Below, piece after piece: positions 42,848-52,278 of a stretch of 64,000 bases of DNA. Origin of the DNA: Periweissella cryptocerci (GTDB lineage Bacteria > Bacillota > Bacilli > Lactobacillales > Lactobacillaceae); assembly GCF_004358325.1 (NCBI RefSeq), contig NZ_CP037940.1, forward strand, positions 248,001 through 312,000, read 5' to 3'. Every line of letters begins with the position of its first letter. Within the stretch, counting starts at the first letter, position 1. The notes below the pieces were generated by a model. It searched no databases and was not told where the DNA came from. It saw only the letters and a program-made list of their open reading frames with translations. The translations under genes were made by a program, and so were the position numbers.

Positions 42848-45800
42848 TTAATCTTGCTTCCGGCGTTTAGCTACCCCAGCTAAACCCATGAAGCCAAGCA
42901 TGGCTAAACCGATCACTGACAACACCGTATTTTCCTTTGAATCACCAGTTTGCGGCAAGATTGAAGCCTTAACCACATTTGGCGTTTCTGCTGCTGGCGT
43001 TAACTTTTGTGTTACTTGAGTTGGCGTAGCAGTTTTTACTTCGGTTGGTACTTGGTGCTTTTCAGGTTTACGTGGTGTCGTGGCATTTGAACCAGGAATG
43101 AAGCTTTGCGTCTTCTTATTCCAAGTGTACAAAACCTTACCTGGTGTGTGCCAACTGTATTCCGTACCAGTTGTCTTAGTCGTCCAAGTATAAGCTGTAG
43201 TTTTGTGCCAGTGCTTAGTAGGTGTCATCGTTGCCTCATCAAACGTTGCTGGCGTATTAACCTTGTAAGCCTTAACTGGTGTACCATTTGCACTGAAATA
43301 CTTGTGTCCAAATACTTTATCTGAAATAGTAAACTTGTCAATTTGCTTGACGCTCGCAGCACCCTTGACAGCATATTCGTCGTGTTGCGTTGTTTGGGCG
43401 TCTTTTTCAAGATTGTAAGCTACCGTAGTCGCAGATTCAGCATGGGCAGCCAAATGATAAGTATCCGTCGTAGTCGCATTTGCTTGTTGCTTTAATTTAT
43501 TCGTGGTGGTCTTGGCAGCATAATTCGTTGTCATAGTTGTCCACGTATAAACTGGCTTCAATGTCGCAGAATCATAACGGACCGCTGTATAATGTTGCAC
43601 CTTTGTACCATTGGTAGTTTCATATTGACGAACTGCAGTCGTAGTTTGAGCGGCATACGTACTAGTATCAGAATACGTTTGTGGGGCACCGATGATGCTT
43701 GGTGTACCAGTGGCTTGCTTAACAACACTATTGGAGTTCGTGTATGTCATTGAAGTCCACTTAACTTGTTGCACGTTTGAAGAACCACCAGTTGAAGCTG
43801 AAATGATAAATGAGTATGTCTTACCAGATTGCAACCAGTCTGAAATATCTCGTGACCATTCGTGGGCAACCCCCGCATCATCAGTATAAGAAACTGTCAT
43901 GACATGGGTTTCAGCACTGTAATGCATTTCAAAGTTACCAAATTTATTTTGGCTTGGTGCCGCAATAATATCGCCACCCTTGGTGTTATCACCAGTGTAT
44001 GTGGAAACTACACCCGTTTTGTCACCAGCCAAAGTGGCTTCTGGCTTTGGATTTGAGTACATGAATGCCCCAAATGCATTACCATTACCAGTTTGTGAGC
44101 CGTAACTTTGACCAGTTGCCGCCCCATTTTTATCGTAATCAGCACCCGTTGGATCCATGTTGTAGTATGGGTTGTGTTCATCATACCGTGATGTCCCAGG
44201 CTTAGTTTCATTAAGGTAAGTGTCTAATTTAAATCCAAAGGCACCTGGTAAATCACCGATACCCATTGAACCACCATCGCTACCCTTGGCTGAAACATCA
44301 GTTGATGGGTTGAATGCAAAGGTGACCCCGTCAGCACCACCCTGTTGTTGTGATTTATCACCGAGGTTAACGGCTCCCTTAAAATCAAAGTCACCATCAA
44401 AATTAATTTCCATTGAGGCGTCTTTGAAAGTTACGTTACCAGATTCATTATTATTGTTGCGATCGTTATACGCAGTATCACCTGCATCCGTTAACGTAAC
44501 TACACCGTTGTCAGCATTATAGCTTGCTGGATTGTAGCCTGCCACCACATTACCAGTATTCTTGTAGTACTTCAAACCATTCAAATTAAAGGTTATGTTG
44601 AAGTTTTCGTCGTTAATTTCGGTACTATTATCGAACGCATACGAAATCATACCATCTTGAGAGAAGTACGTTTTGGTAGCCGTAACATTTAACGTGCCGT
44701 CAGCCTTGAAAACATTGACTGCAGTTAACTTACCAGTTCCATCGTTGTATTCATATACAACCATGTCTTTGTCAGTAGTTGGATTGAGCGTAACTGTATT
44801 GTTAGCGTTCAATTCAACTGCTGGTGCAACAAGTTTGTATTGTGAACCAGTGGCAGTATTGGTATAGATTCCATTGGCATACGTATATCCAGCGCCTTCT
44901 AAATCGCTCAATGTTAACCCAACTGCATTGGCTGTTGTAAAGTCATCTGGCGTAATCGGATTAGCAGTTGTTTGCTTGGTCTTCGTGAAGGTCGTAGTTG
45001 TAACGTCACCATTTTTGGCGGTAGTCGTCACAACATAAGTTGAACTTGTATCAGAATCCGCCGTCATTTCAGCTGAGATTGTCTTGTCAGCGTTTTGATA
45101 TACGGTTCCAAGCTTCATTGATGCGCTGTTTGTAGCACTCGTTTGAGCAACCGCAGCGTCTAAGTCGGTTAACGAGCTAGCAATAGTTGCTTGGGTGTCA
45201 TCCTTTGTACCATTGTATTTATACGCAATTGATCCGTCAGCATTGTAATAAATAACATTCTTATCCATCGCTTCAACACTCAATTGTTTTCCATCAGTCC
45301 CAAGTGCTAACGTGTAAGTGGCCGTTGCGCCATCACCGCTCTTAGTGTAAAGCTTAGTGTTATCCGCAATTCGGTCAGTATTTGGCGTTGCTTTTGAAAA
45401 ATCATATGACACATACGTTGGTGTGTAATCCGTGTTAGCTTGGTCATTATTAGTTACATCACTCGCTGCATAAGTTTGTTTATATGCAACACCAGCGGCA
45501 TCGTATAACACGTTATTGGTGTCCTTAGCCAAATAGTCCAGTGCGGCTTGACCGACCATTTGCGTGGCAGCAGTTTGCGTATTAGCATCGGTGTAAAGTG
45601 TTTTTGATTTCACATCAGTTTGCGCTACTGGTGTGGTGAAATCTGCTGCGGTAACTGAGTTTACATCATAAGCTGAAAAACTCTTATCACTGATTGTTTG
45701 ATCATCTGCTTTATTCGCTACGGCTGTATCATAAGCGGCTGCATCACCTTTACCACTTGGGTCAGTTGTGACCGTCTTCGTAACTTCTGTTGCAGCGTTA

Positions 45801-48637
45801 TTACTGTAGGTAGTAAAAGTATAAGTCGTAGTATTCCCAGTTGTCGTCGTTGCTACATCAGTATTATTAGTAGCAATTGCGCTGTCAATATCTGCTTTAT
45901 TCGTTGTTGTGGCATCTGTGGCGTTACCAGTCATCAACGTAATAGTGCTCGTCACACCAGCAACAGTTTTCGTATAAACGTTAGATGCACCAACTTGCGT
46001 GTAACCTTCAAGCATCGTCTTTGATGCATCGACACTGCTATCAACTGCAAGTGCTGTTGTTGTTGCCACAGTCCCCGTCGTTGCATTCGTTGTCGTGGTT
46101 TCGGTCACAATGATGTCAGCTGCGCCGTTTTTAGTGTACTTAGTTGTGACAACATTGCCATTCGTCGTTGAAGAATCTTTAGCATAGCCTGCCAACATCG
46201 CGGTAATCGATTGGGCAGCAACTGCATCATCCGTCGTTGAATTAACGGTGATTGTATATTGTGCACCGTCAACGTTTTTTGTATAAACCGCTTGTGCAGC
46301 CGTTGATTGTTTTTCATCCAAGCTATAACCATCATTTTTAATGGCGGCAATATCAGGAATACCACTGACCACAACCTTAGTGGTCGTAGTCTTAGAACCA
46401 TCAGTCGCCACTACAGGTGTCACAGTCTTAGTTGCAGTCAATCCACCATTCGTATATGTGGTGGTCACAACTCCATTAGCATCGGTTACATCCCCGGTTG
46501 CATCGTAGCCATCTAAGACCGCCACAATCCCAGCTTCTGAACCGGCTTGTGTAGTCTTAGTAAGTGTACTTTTACCATCAGCAGATGTGTAAGTCGTAGT
46601 ATTGCCATCAACAACACCAGCTACCCCGTCAAATTCAGCCAACGTCGCTGTATCCGTGGCGCTAACTGGGGTCGTAAAGACAACCTTGGTCGTTGTATCT
46701 TTGGTAGAATCAGTCGCACTGGCCAAAACTGTCACCACTGCTTTTGAACCATCTGCTTTGGTGTACGTACCAGCCAAAGTATCAACATTAACATTGTCAG
46801 TTGCCACAAAACCGGCTAACAAATCTTTGACATCTTGTTGTGTGGTGGCATCAACCGTCGTGGTTTTTGTGATTGTTGCATCAACACCATCTATGGTCGT
46901 ATCGGCAACCGTGGTTCCATTAACTGGTGTATCGTTACCATCAACTGCATCAACTGCTTGCTTTTGACTCGCAGTCGCTGAGCTGGTAACTACTAATTGA
47001 ATATCAGTCGTGACATTTCCGGCAGTCTTGTTTTGCTTAGGCGTAACCGTTAAAGTGGCAAATTCTGTATTGTCAGCATTAGCGTAGTAACGCGTAGTTC
47101 CATCAGCGCTAGTTGATGTTAATTCAAGGCCATTGACCAAATTATCAATTGTATTCTTAGTACTTTCATCATCATAAGTTGTAATTTGCTTAACCATGTA
47201 AGTCGTTGAGCCGTCATCAGAACCAGCAACAACTTTGGAATAATCTGTTTCGTTCACATTTGCAGAAACTGGCACTGCCGTATCAACAGTGTAACCGTCC
47301 TTCTTGAGCTCATCGGCCGACAAAATAGTTGAAGGTGTTTGATCATCTTCGCCGTGTGCGGCAATTTGATCGACGGCTGTGCGAACATAAACGTGGTTAG
47401 CAAGTTTAAAATCAGCGTTATCGAGCGCTACGTCACTATCATTGTCGTAAGCGTAATACTTAGTACCATCGGTCAACATTTGACTTGCATCGCTAATTTT
47501 AGCAACCGTACCATCGGCCGCCTTATAATATAACGCACCGCTGATAGTCGCCGTTGTCCGGTTACTATCATTTTCAAGTTGAGTTACAGTCAAATCATCT
47601 AGGTTATTCGTTGTACCATCGAGATCCAACGTGTACGTGGTAACTACGCCATTTTCATCCGTCGTCGTACCAGTACCCGTTGTGTCATCGATTGTAACGT
47701 TTGCATTATCAACATCTTGTTGGGTTGCTGGTTTATCAACGACTGCAGCTGACCCAAATTTGTACGCGGTGTGATTCGTTACATCATATAAAACCTTGCT
47801 TGAATCTGACAAATAATCTGTAATCGCGTTACCGGTATATGAGTTGCCATCAGCATCAACCAATGTCATTTTTTGCATATCATCCGTATAGAGTGGATTG
47901 GTTACATCGAAATCTTGATTATCCAAGGCTTGCTTATCAGTATCATACGAATCTTTATCCGCGTAAAATGTCGTCACTGAACCATTATCATTAGTGACTT
48001 GTGCTTCGTTTTTATCCTTTAGCACATCTGGCAAAGTAGTGCCAGCGTAATCACCGTCTTTATCATTATCGGCAGGTGCGGCAACTGAGGAAATCGTCGT
48101 TGTCGTTGAGTCCCCCGTCTTAGTTGCAGCATCATTATCATCAGCAACTTTTTTGGTTGCATCTGTGTATTGATCGTAAGAACCAGTCGCCGTTGTTTCA
48201 GTTGATTTTGCGGGTGCTGACGTAATTACGGCATCCGAACCAGCAGCGGCCGCGTCTTTTGCATTGGCTGCCGCATTAGTTGTTGGCGTTGTTGATGATT
48301 GTGCAGGTTCCACAACGGTTGCCGTTACGTTGTTACCAGCCGCCGTTGCCTTAGCCGCGGCACTCGCGTCATTAGTTGAATATGTGGTATCGGTCGAAAC
48401 TAATTTACCACCATTTGAGCTAGGGGTAACCGTAGTTTTGGTACTACTTGTTACGGTACCGGTTGTATCAGTTTTTACTGTTGTCGTGTCTTGTGCGGCG
48501 GCATTTTTGGCTGCCGCTGCATCATTGTCACTAGCTGTATCTGCGTACGTAGTTGTTTGGGTGGCCAAACCAACTCCTGCAGTCGCGACCACCGCTCCTG
48601 CAAATAACGCACCGTTCTTTAATGTTTTTGTATCCAT
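42848..48637 (-). CDS. Giant LPxTG adhesin with L-type lectin-like domain
   Basis: 1929 residues. Signal peptide about 1-33 (LKNGALFAGAVVATAGVGLA). An Ala/Thr/Asp-rich region (about 35-480) is followed by four to five degenerate repeats of ~105 residues (about 485-960; LLAGY...TYTKxG...TTTKVVVS), further strand-rich modules, then a legume-lectin-like domain (about 1345-1640; GGADGVTFAFNPS, LPGAFGFKLDTYLNE). A Tyr/Thr-rich stalk (TAVRYDSATLKPVYTW) leads to LPQTGDSKENTVL, a helix and KRRKQD for sortase anchoring. ATG 48637 follows AGGGAGATTATTAATC. Sugar binding and adhesion are inferred. Composition is extremely Thr/Asp/Ala biased. Confidence 0.9.
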   Translation of the reverse strand: MDTKTLKNGALFAGAVVATAGVGLATQTTTYADTASDNDAAAAKNAAAQDTTTVKTDTTGTVTSSTKTTVTPSSNGGKLVSTDTTYSTNDASAAAKATAAGNNVTATVVEPAQSSTTPTTNAAANAKDAAAAGSDAVITSAPAKSTETTATGSYDQYTDATKKVADDNDAATKTGDSTTTTISSVAAPADNDKDGDYAGTTLPDVLKDKNEAQVTNDNGSVTTFYADKDSYDTDKQALDNQDFDVTNPLYTDDMQKMTLVDADGNSYTGNAITDYLSDSSKVLYDVTNHTAYKFGSAAVVDKPATQQDVDNANVTIDDTTGTGTTTDENGVVTTYTLDLDGTTNNLDDLTVTQLENDSNRTTATISGALYYKAADGTVAKISDASQMLTDGTKYYAYDNDSDVALDNADFKLANHVYVRTAVDQIAAHGEDDQTPSTILSADELKKDGYTVDTAVPVSANVNETDYSKVVAGSDDGSTTYMVKQITTYDDESTKNTIDNLVNGLELTSTSADGTTRYYANADNTEFATLTVTPKQNKTAGNVTTDIQLVVTSSATASQKQAVDAVDGNDTPVNGTTVADTTIDGVDATITKTTTVDATTQQDVKDLLAGFVATDNVNVDTLAGTYTKADGSKAVVTVLASATDSTKDTTTKVVFTTPVSATDTATLAEFDGVAGVVDGNTTTYTSADGKSTLTKTTQAGSEAGIVAVLDGYDATGDVTDANGVVTTTYTNGGLTATKTVTPVVATDGSKTTTTKVVVSGIPDIAAIKNDGYSLDEKQSTAAQAVYTKNVDGAQYTITVNSTTDDAVAAQSITAMLAGYAKDSSTTNGNVVTTKYTKNGAADIIVTETTTTNATTGTVATTTALAVDSSVDASKTMLEGYTQVGASNVYTKTVAGVTSTITLMTGNATDATTTNKADIDSAIATNNTDVATTTTGNTTTYTFTTYSNNAATEVTKTVTTDPSGKGDAAAYDTAVANKADDQTISDKSFSAYDVNSVTAADFTTPVAQTDVKSKTLYTDANTQTAATQMVGQAALDYLAKDTNNVLYDAAGVAYKQTYAASDVTNNDQANTDYTPTYVSYDFSKATPNTDRIADNTKLYTKSGDGATATYTLALGTDGKQLSVEAMDKNVIYYNADGSIAYKYNGTKDDTQATIASSLTDLDAAVAQTSATNSASMKLGTVYQNADKTISAEMTADSDTSSTYVVTTTAKNGDVTTTTFTKTKQTTANPITPDDFTTANAVGLTLSDLEGAGYTYANGIYTNTATGSQYKLVAPAVELNANNTVTLNPTTDKDMVVYEYNDGTGKLTAVNVFKADGTLNVTATKTYFSQDGMISYAFDNSTEINDENFNITFNLNGLKYYKNTGNVVAGYNPASYNADNGVVTLTDAGDTAYNDRNNNNESGNVTFKDASMEINFDGDFDFKGAVNLGDKSQQQGGADGVTFAFNPSTDVSAKGSDGGSMGIGDLPGAFGFKLDTYLNETKPGTSRYDEHNPYYNMDPTGADYDKNGAATGQSYGSQTGNGNAFGAFMYSNPKPEATLAGDKTGVVSTYTGDNTKGGDIIAAPSQNKFGNFEMHYSAETHVMTVSYTDDAGVAHEWSRDISDWLQSGKTYSFIISASTGGSSNVQQVKWTSMTYTNSNSVVKQATGTPSIIGAPQTYSDTSTYAAQTTTAVRQYETTNGTKVQHYTAVRYDSATLKPVYTWTTMTTNYAAKTTTNKLKQQANATTTDTYHLAAHAESATTVAYNLEKDAQTTQHDEYAVKGAASVKQIDKFTISDKVFGHKYFSANGTPVKAYKVNTPATFDEATMTPTKHWHKTTAYTWTTKTTGTEYSWHTPGKVLYTWNKKTQSFIPGSNATTPRKPEKHQVPTEVKTATPTQVTQKLTPAAETPNVVKASILPQTGDSKENTVLSVIGLAMLGFMGLAGVAKRRKQD

Positions 48638-49220
48638 GATTAATAATCTCCCTATCCTTTGCCCATCCCGAAGCAATTGTTTAGTTGCCTTATTATAAGA
48701 TAATTAAAACCTAACTCAATTTGTTATTATCGTGTTTTTAACATAAAAATAATAATTGAATTAAAATAACTTATAAGCTTGTATTAAATTTAGCATATTC
48801 ACGAATTTTTTCAAGCAACTAGCCAAACTTGTAGAAAACTCAAAGCTTTTTCTTATAGTTATTGATTTTGTAGGATTGGTAATTTTTTCGAATCACAAAC
48901 ACTGATATATCAACATTTGCCATCATAACCCACTTACTTTAAGAAAGTTAATATCGTTAACTTTTTTTAGTGAAAGCGTTCTCTTTTACTATCGGCATAC
49001 GCGCCCTTATCGTTTGTGCTTCTTTGAGCAATAGACGAAAAACACCCCTAATTTTTACTTTTTCAACAAAATAGCATAACCAGCCTTCGTTATTTATTAT
49101 AAACTAATAATTAATGAATTTATTTACATCCTTTTTATGTCCGTAACGCACATATTTTAATCAAATAATGATAATCACCAAGTGTGTCGTTTATAGTAAC
49201 AGTGCCGGATTTTGGTGCAC
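48638..49220. other. AT-rich upstream region of the giant adhesin gene
   Basis: About 580 bases, strongly AT-rich, no gene. A CcpA-like AGTGAAAGCGTTCTCTTTT stretch near 48970-48988 partly resembles a cre site (TGAAAGCGTTCTCT). No clear promoter was fixed. Confidence 0.4.
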
Positions 49221-49223
49221 GCT

Positions 49224-49269
49224 AATAAACCTGATTTCCACCTTACAACAAGGCGAAATCAGGTTTATT
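49224..49269. terminator. Terminator hairpin (CCTGATTTC family, second copy)
   Basis: Arms AATAAACCTGATTTC (49224-49238) and GAAATCAGGTTTATT (49255-49269), with an inner CCTT/AAGG stem; T6 on the plus strand. Its arms closely match the hairpin at 11389-11437. Confidence 0.75.
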
Positions 49270-49307
49270 TTTTCAGATTAGACGTGTTATGTCTCCTTTA
49301 ACAAGGC

Positions 49308-51371
49308 TTAACGCTTATCATTGACTCTCTTTCTTGAAATTCCAAATGCTACAAGGCTCCCTAGTAATATGGCTCCGATTACTGACACAATGCCATCTGT
49401 TTGAGATACACCAGTTTGTGGCAATCGTGCACTGGTATCCGCATTTAATTCTGGTTCAAATTCAGTCGGATTATTGAGCGCCTTTAAGTTTCCGGTAGCT
49501 GGTTCAGTTGCTGGAAAATCGAGCTCTGACATGACCGCCGGGGTCGTACCAGCTTCGGCGGCAATATCTGCACCCGGCTCCTTGGGTTCCCGTGGCTTCA
49601 AGCCGATTTCCACTTCGGGCCAACTGTAGTACAATTTCTCCCCTAACTTAATTACATCATATTGAAATAACTTTTCTTCATGGGATTGAGACAAGCTATA
49701 TTGGTACCGTTTTTCTTGGTGGCTTGCAGGTAATTCGTAAGCATACAACGGTTCTTCATGACTTACTGGTAGTTCATATGCATACAGCGGTTCTCCATAC
49801 GTGTAGACGGTTTCCTCGTGAGTAATTGGCAAGCGGTATGAAAGTTCCTGATCTGTAATTGACCAATGATACATCGTTTGATTAAAGGTATATTCTTTGA
49901 CCCCGTAATAAATCGTATTGTCTTTGTCGTAATAAAATTTATTCCACGTGTAGACAATATCCCCTTTATCCTTACCACCAGTGGGCGTTAAGGTCATATA
50001 GACACTTGTGACGGATTTTCCCACACCGCTAACTGGATAATTACCAATCGACGTTTTGTAGACTAAGACACCGTCCTTATCAAAATTTGCTAGCTGGTCG
50101 GCGCTAATATTTTCATCACCGTTATCCATTTGTTTGAACTTGAATTGTCGCTCCGCCCAACTCAAAATCCCAGTATTAATTCGGCCGCCACCCGTAAATT
50201 GGTGGTACGTGTACAATGTTCCAGTTCCATTATTCAAACTATCTTGAACATTTGAAAGTTCGCTCTTCCCATCAGTTGATTCATATAAATCATAAACTTT
50301 CCCACCGGCGAAATAAGTCATATCAGCCACATTAACCCCGGTGCTGCTATCCTTTAACACCAAATTACTACCATTGCCATCTTTAACAAATAGCGTCTGA
50401 ATATTCGTTGCCGTCGCTGGAATATCAACCTTTCGAGTTGCCGTCCCTTTCTCAGTTGTTGTCGTGACATCTTGAGCATCTGCTGGAATATCTGCTTGCT
50501 TAGTTGATGTAAAATCATGTTTTGCGCCGGCTACTTCGGTAATGTCAACAGCACCTTGATCATGCAGCTTTTGTAAATTTTCTGGTGTGTTCTTAATTGT
50601 CTGAATTGGCCCTTTTCCATCAACTACGGTTTGTTTTTCATCTGTCGCGGTTGGTTTATGACCAGCCGGAACCTGATCAAGTAGCACTTTCTTTGGCTTA
50701 CCTTGTTCATCTAACACTGTTTGAAAGGCATCCGGAATTTGTTCGATATTGACTGCGCCATCCGCTTTGACTTTTTCAATTTCAGCAGCGGTAATACCTG
50801 TGTCGACTTTTTGGTTAGGATCATGAACTGTGATTGTCTTATCTGGTAATTTAGTAATATTGATTGCACCTTGTTCCCGCAACTGCTCAAGTTCAGCATG
50901 AGTCACCCCATCCGTGAATTTTTGATTCGGATCGTGAATAGTTTCCTCACCTGTCTGTTTCACCCCATGTGCCGCGCTCGGAATCGCTTCCCACGCCACA
51001 TTTTCAAAAACTAAATCAGCATCTTGAACGGTGTCAGTTTTTACATACTGAACATTTTGTGCCCCTGTTGGTATTTGGCCGGTAGTTACTAATGGACTCC
51101 GAGTGGTATTGGTTGTTTGTTTTTTACTCGTAGTGACCGCATATCCAGCCTTACGAGCTGCGTCAGCTTCAGCCTTATTGTCTGTGTAATGTATTTTATG
51201 CTGCGCTGAATTACTTGACGCATTATGGGATACCGCTACCTTCGTTTGCAACGGTGTTGATTGTCCCATATCTTTTGCCAATACCAACGTTGTACCGGCA
51301 TTCAGCGTTAATATTGATACCCCAGTTACAACGGCAATTCGCCTGGTTGTTTGTTTTATATTTGATTTCAT
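49308..51371 (-). CDS. LPxTG surface protein with SH(Q/E)E 13-residue repeats (smaller paralogue)
   Basis: 687 residues; paralogue of 52279-54798. Signal peptide about 1-32. Repeated ~38-residue modules (about 130-290; DPNQKVDTGITAAEIEKVKA, DGAVNIEQIP) precede a conserved ~170-residue domain (about 330-500: YFAGGKVYDLYES, GGRINTGILSWAERQF, VLVYKTSIGNYPVSG). Then four to five 13-residue units of the form SHxExLYxYxLP (about 515-590), a Pro-rich segment, LPQTGVSQTDG, a helix and KRVNDKR. ATG 51371 is preferred (GGGGGAAAATGTA upstream); the frame opens at 51386. Wall anchoring is clear, ligand unknown. Confidence 0.85.
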   Translation of the reverse strand: MKSNIKQTTRRIAVVTGVSILTLNAGTTLVLAKDMGQSTPLQTKVAVSHNASSNSAQHKIHYTDNKAEADAARKAGYAVTTSKKQTTNTTRSPLVTTGQIPTGAQNVQYVKTDTVQDADLVFENVAWEAIPSAAHGVKQTGEETIHDPNQKFTDGVTHAELEQLREQGAINITKLPDKTITVHDPNQKVDTGITAAEIEKVKADGAVNIEQIPDAFQTVLDEQGKPKKVLLDQVPAGHKPTATDEKQTVVDGKGPIQTIKNTPENLQKLHDQGAVDITEVAGAKHDFTSTKQADIPADAQDVTTTTEKGTATRKVDIPATATNIQTLFVKDGNGSNLVLKDSSTGVNVADMTYFAGGKVYDLYESTDGKSELSNVQDSLNNGTGTLYTYHQFTGGGRINTGILSWAERQFKFKQMDNGDENISADQLANFDKDGVLVYKTSIGNYPVSGVGKSVTSVYMTLTPTGGKDKGDIVYTWNKFYYDKDNTIYYGVKEYTFNQTMYHWSITDQELSYRLPITHEETVYTYGEPLYAYELPVSHEEPLYAYELPASHQEKRYQYSLSQSHEEKLFQYDVIKLGEKLYYSWPEVEIGLKPREPKEPGADIAAEAGTTPAVMSELDFPATEPATGNLKALNNPTEFEPELNADTSARLPQTGVSQTDGIVSVIGAILLGSLVAFGISRKRVNDKR

Positions 51372-51606
51372 TACATTTTCCCCCATTAACTAGTTTGAAA
51401 TTTCCTCTAAACCCCATCATCTCGTGCTAATTTTGGATGTCGCCGGTAAAAGCTTTAACCATCCCTCCTCCTTCAGCTTAACAAGAGTATTGATTATTAA
51501 ATGAGAAAATATCCAGTTTTTTTGCGTACTTTACGCATTTTTATTCAGTGGGCTCCATTTGGGGTTGTTATCTTTGCCCTGCTATCGTTGAGTTTCACGG
51601 CATTTC

Positions 51607-52141
51607 GGCTAAGTTTTTTCTAGCGTGGAATTTGGATATGTGTCTCAGGTTGATTCCCACTACGTGTCTGGAACCAGCCTCTTCGTTAATTTGAGCAGGC
51701 AATCTGACTAGTACTATGCCGTAATCCTTGTCGCTGCAGGTTTCGCGGTAATCAGTAATTCCACGCTTATCTAGCGGAGTGCCTGAAAATCACTCTGTGG
51801 CCGGCAGGCTTTACACCGTGATGGGACGAACTTGACACCACGTGTCGAGTTTGTCGCTGAGGGTAGATGAGCAGTCTTTTGGCTTTAGCCATTAGACTGC
51901 CAGCTATCCCGAATTGCCCAAGACAGACATCCAGCCTGCAAGGCTAATCTAATCGCGTTAGGATTAGATTCAGTATTTTGTGCAACAAAATGCTGGGATG
52001 TTTTGCGTTGCCGGTTCGCAGGCATAAGCAAGCGGCTTGGGCATGTGCTTCCATCTCGGTGCACAATGTGATTTTCAGGCACGCAGTGGCATCATACATC
52101 TCATCCCATTTTATAAATTCCATGTCAGACGAAATACAGCC
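51607..52141 (+). repeat. Long dispersed structured element, most complete copy (E6)
   Basis: 535 bp with both ends: left GGCTAAGTTTTTTCTAGCGT, right (reverse complement) GGCTGTATTTCGTCTGACAT. Flanks GGCATTTC and GATATTTC agree at 6/8, a possible decayed target duplication. Hairpins: 51825-51855 (14 bp including two G-U type pairs on plus), 51873-51898, 51915-51922 with 52036-52043, 51927-51935 with 51992-52001, and nested AATCTAATC/GATTAGATT. Short frames inside are not genes. Confidence 0.85.
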
Positions 52142-52197
52142 GATATTTCCGGCAATCACATGGTGCTTTCACGACACTTTGTTATATTAAAAAATGC

Positions 52198-52241
52198 AAA
52201 AAAACAGTGCCCTCTCGCAGTAATCGCGACATGGCACCGTT
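52198..52241 (-). terminator. Terminator of the 839-residue surface protein gene
   Basis: AACAGTGCCCTCTCGC (52203-52218) pairs with GCGACATGGCACCGTT (52226-52241) with some mismatches; T7 follows on the minus strand. Confidence 0.75.
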
Positions 52242-52278
52242 CGTTGTTATATTAATTCATCTAGTTCATATATTAACC

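Noticed and set aside
42848..48637. Many antisense frames of 60-145 codons opposite the giant adhesin gene
   Set aside because: They follow from the strongly biased Thr/Asp/Ala codons of the real gene and have no ribosome binding sites.
42079..52141. E5/E6 as a known large ornate RNA such as ROOL or GOLLD
   Set aside because: Length is similar to ROOL, but several copies within 64 kb bounded by transposon-like ends do not fit the single-locus, phage- or tRNA-linked habit of those RNAs. I could not run a covariance-model search, so this is not excluded absolutely.
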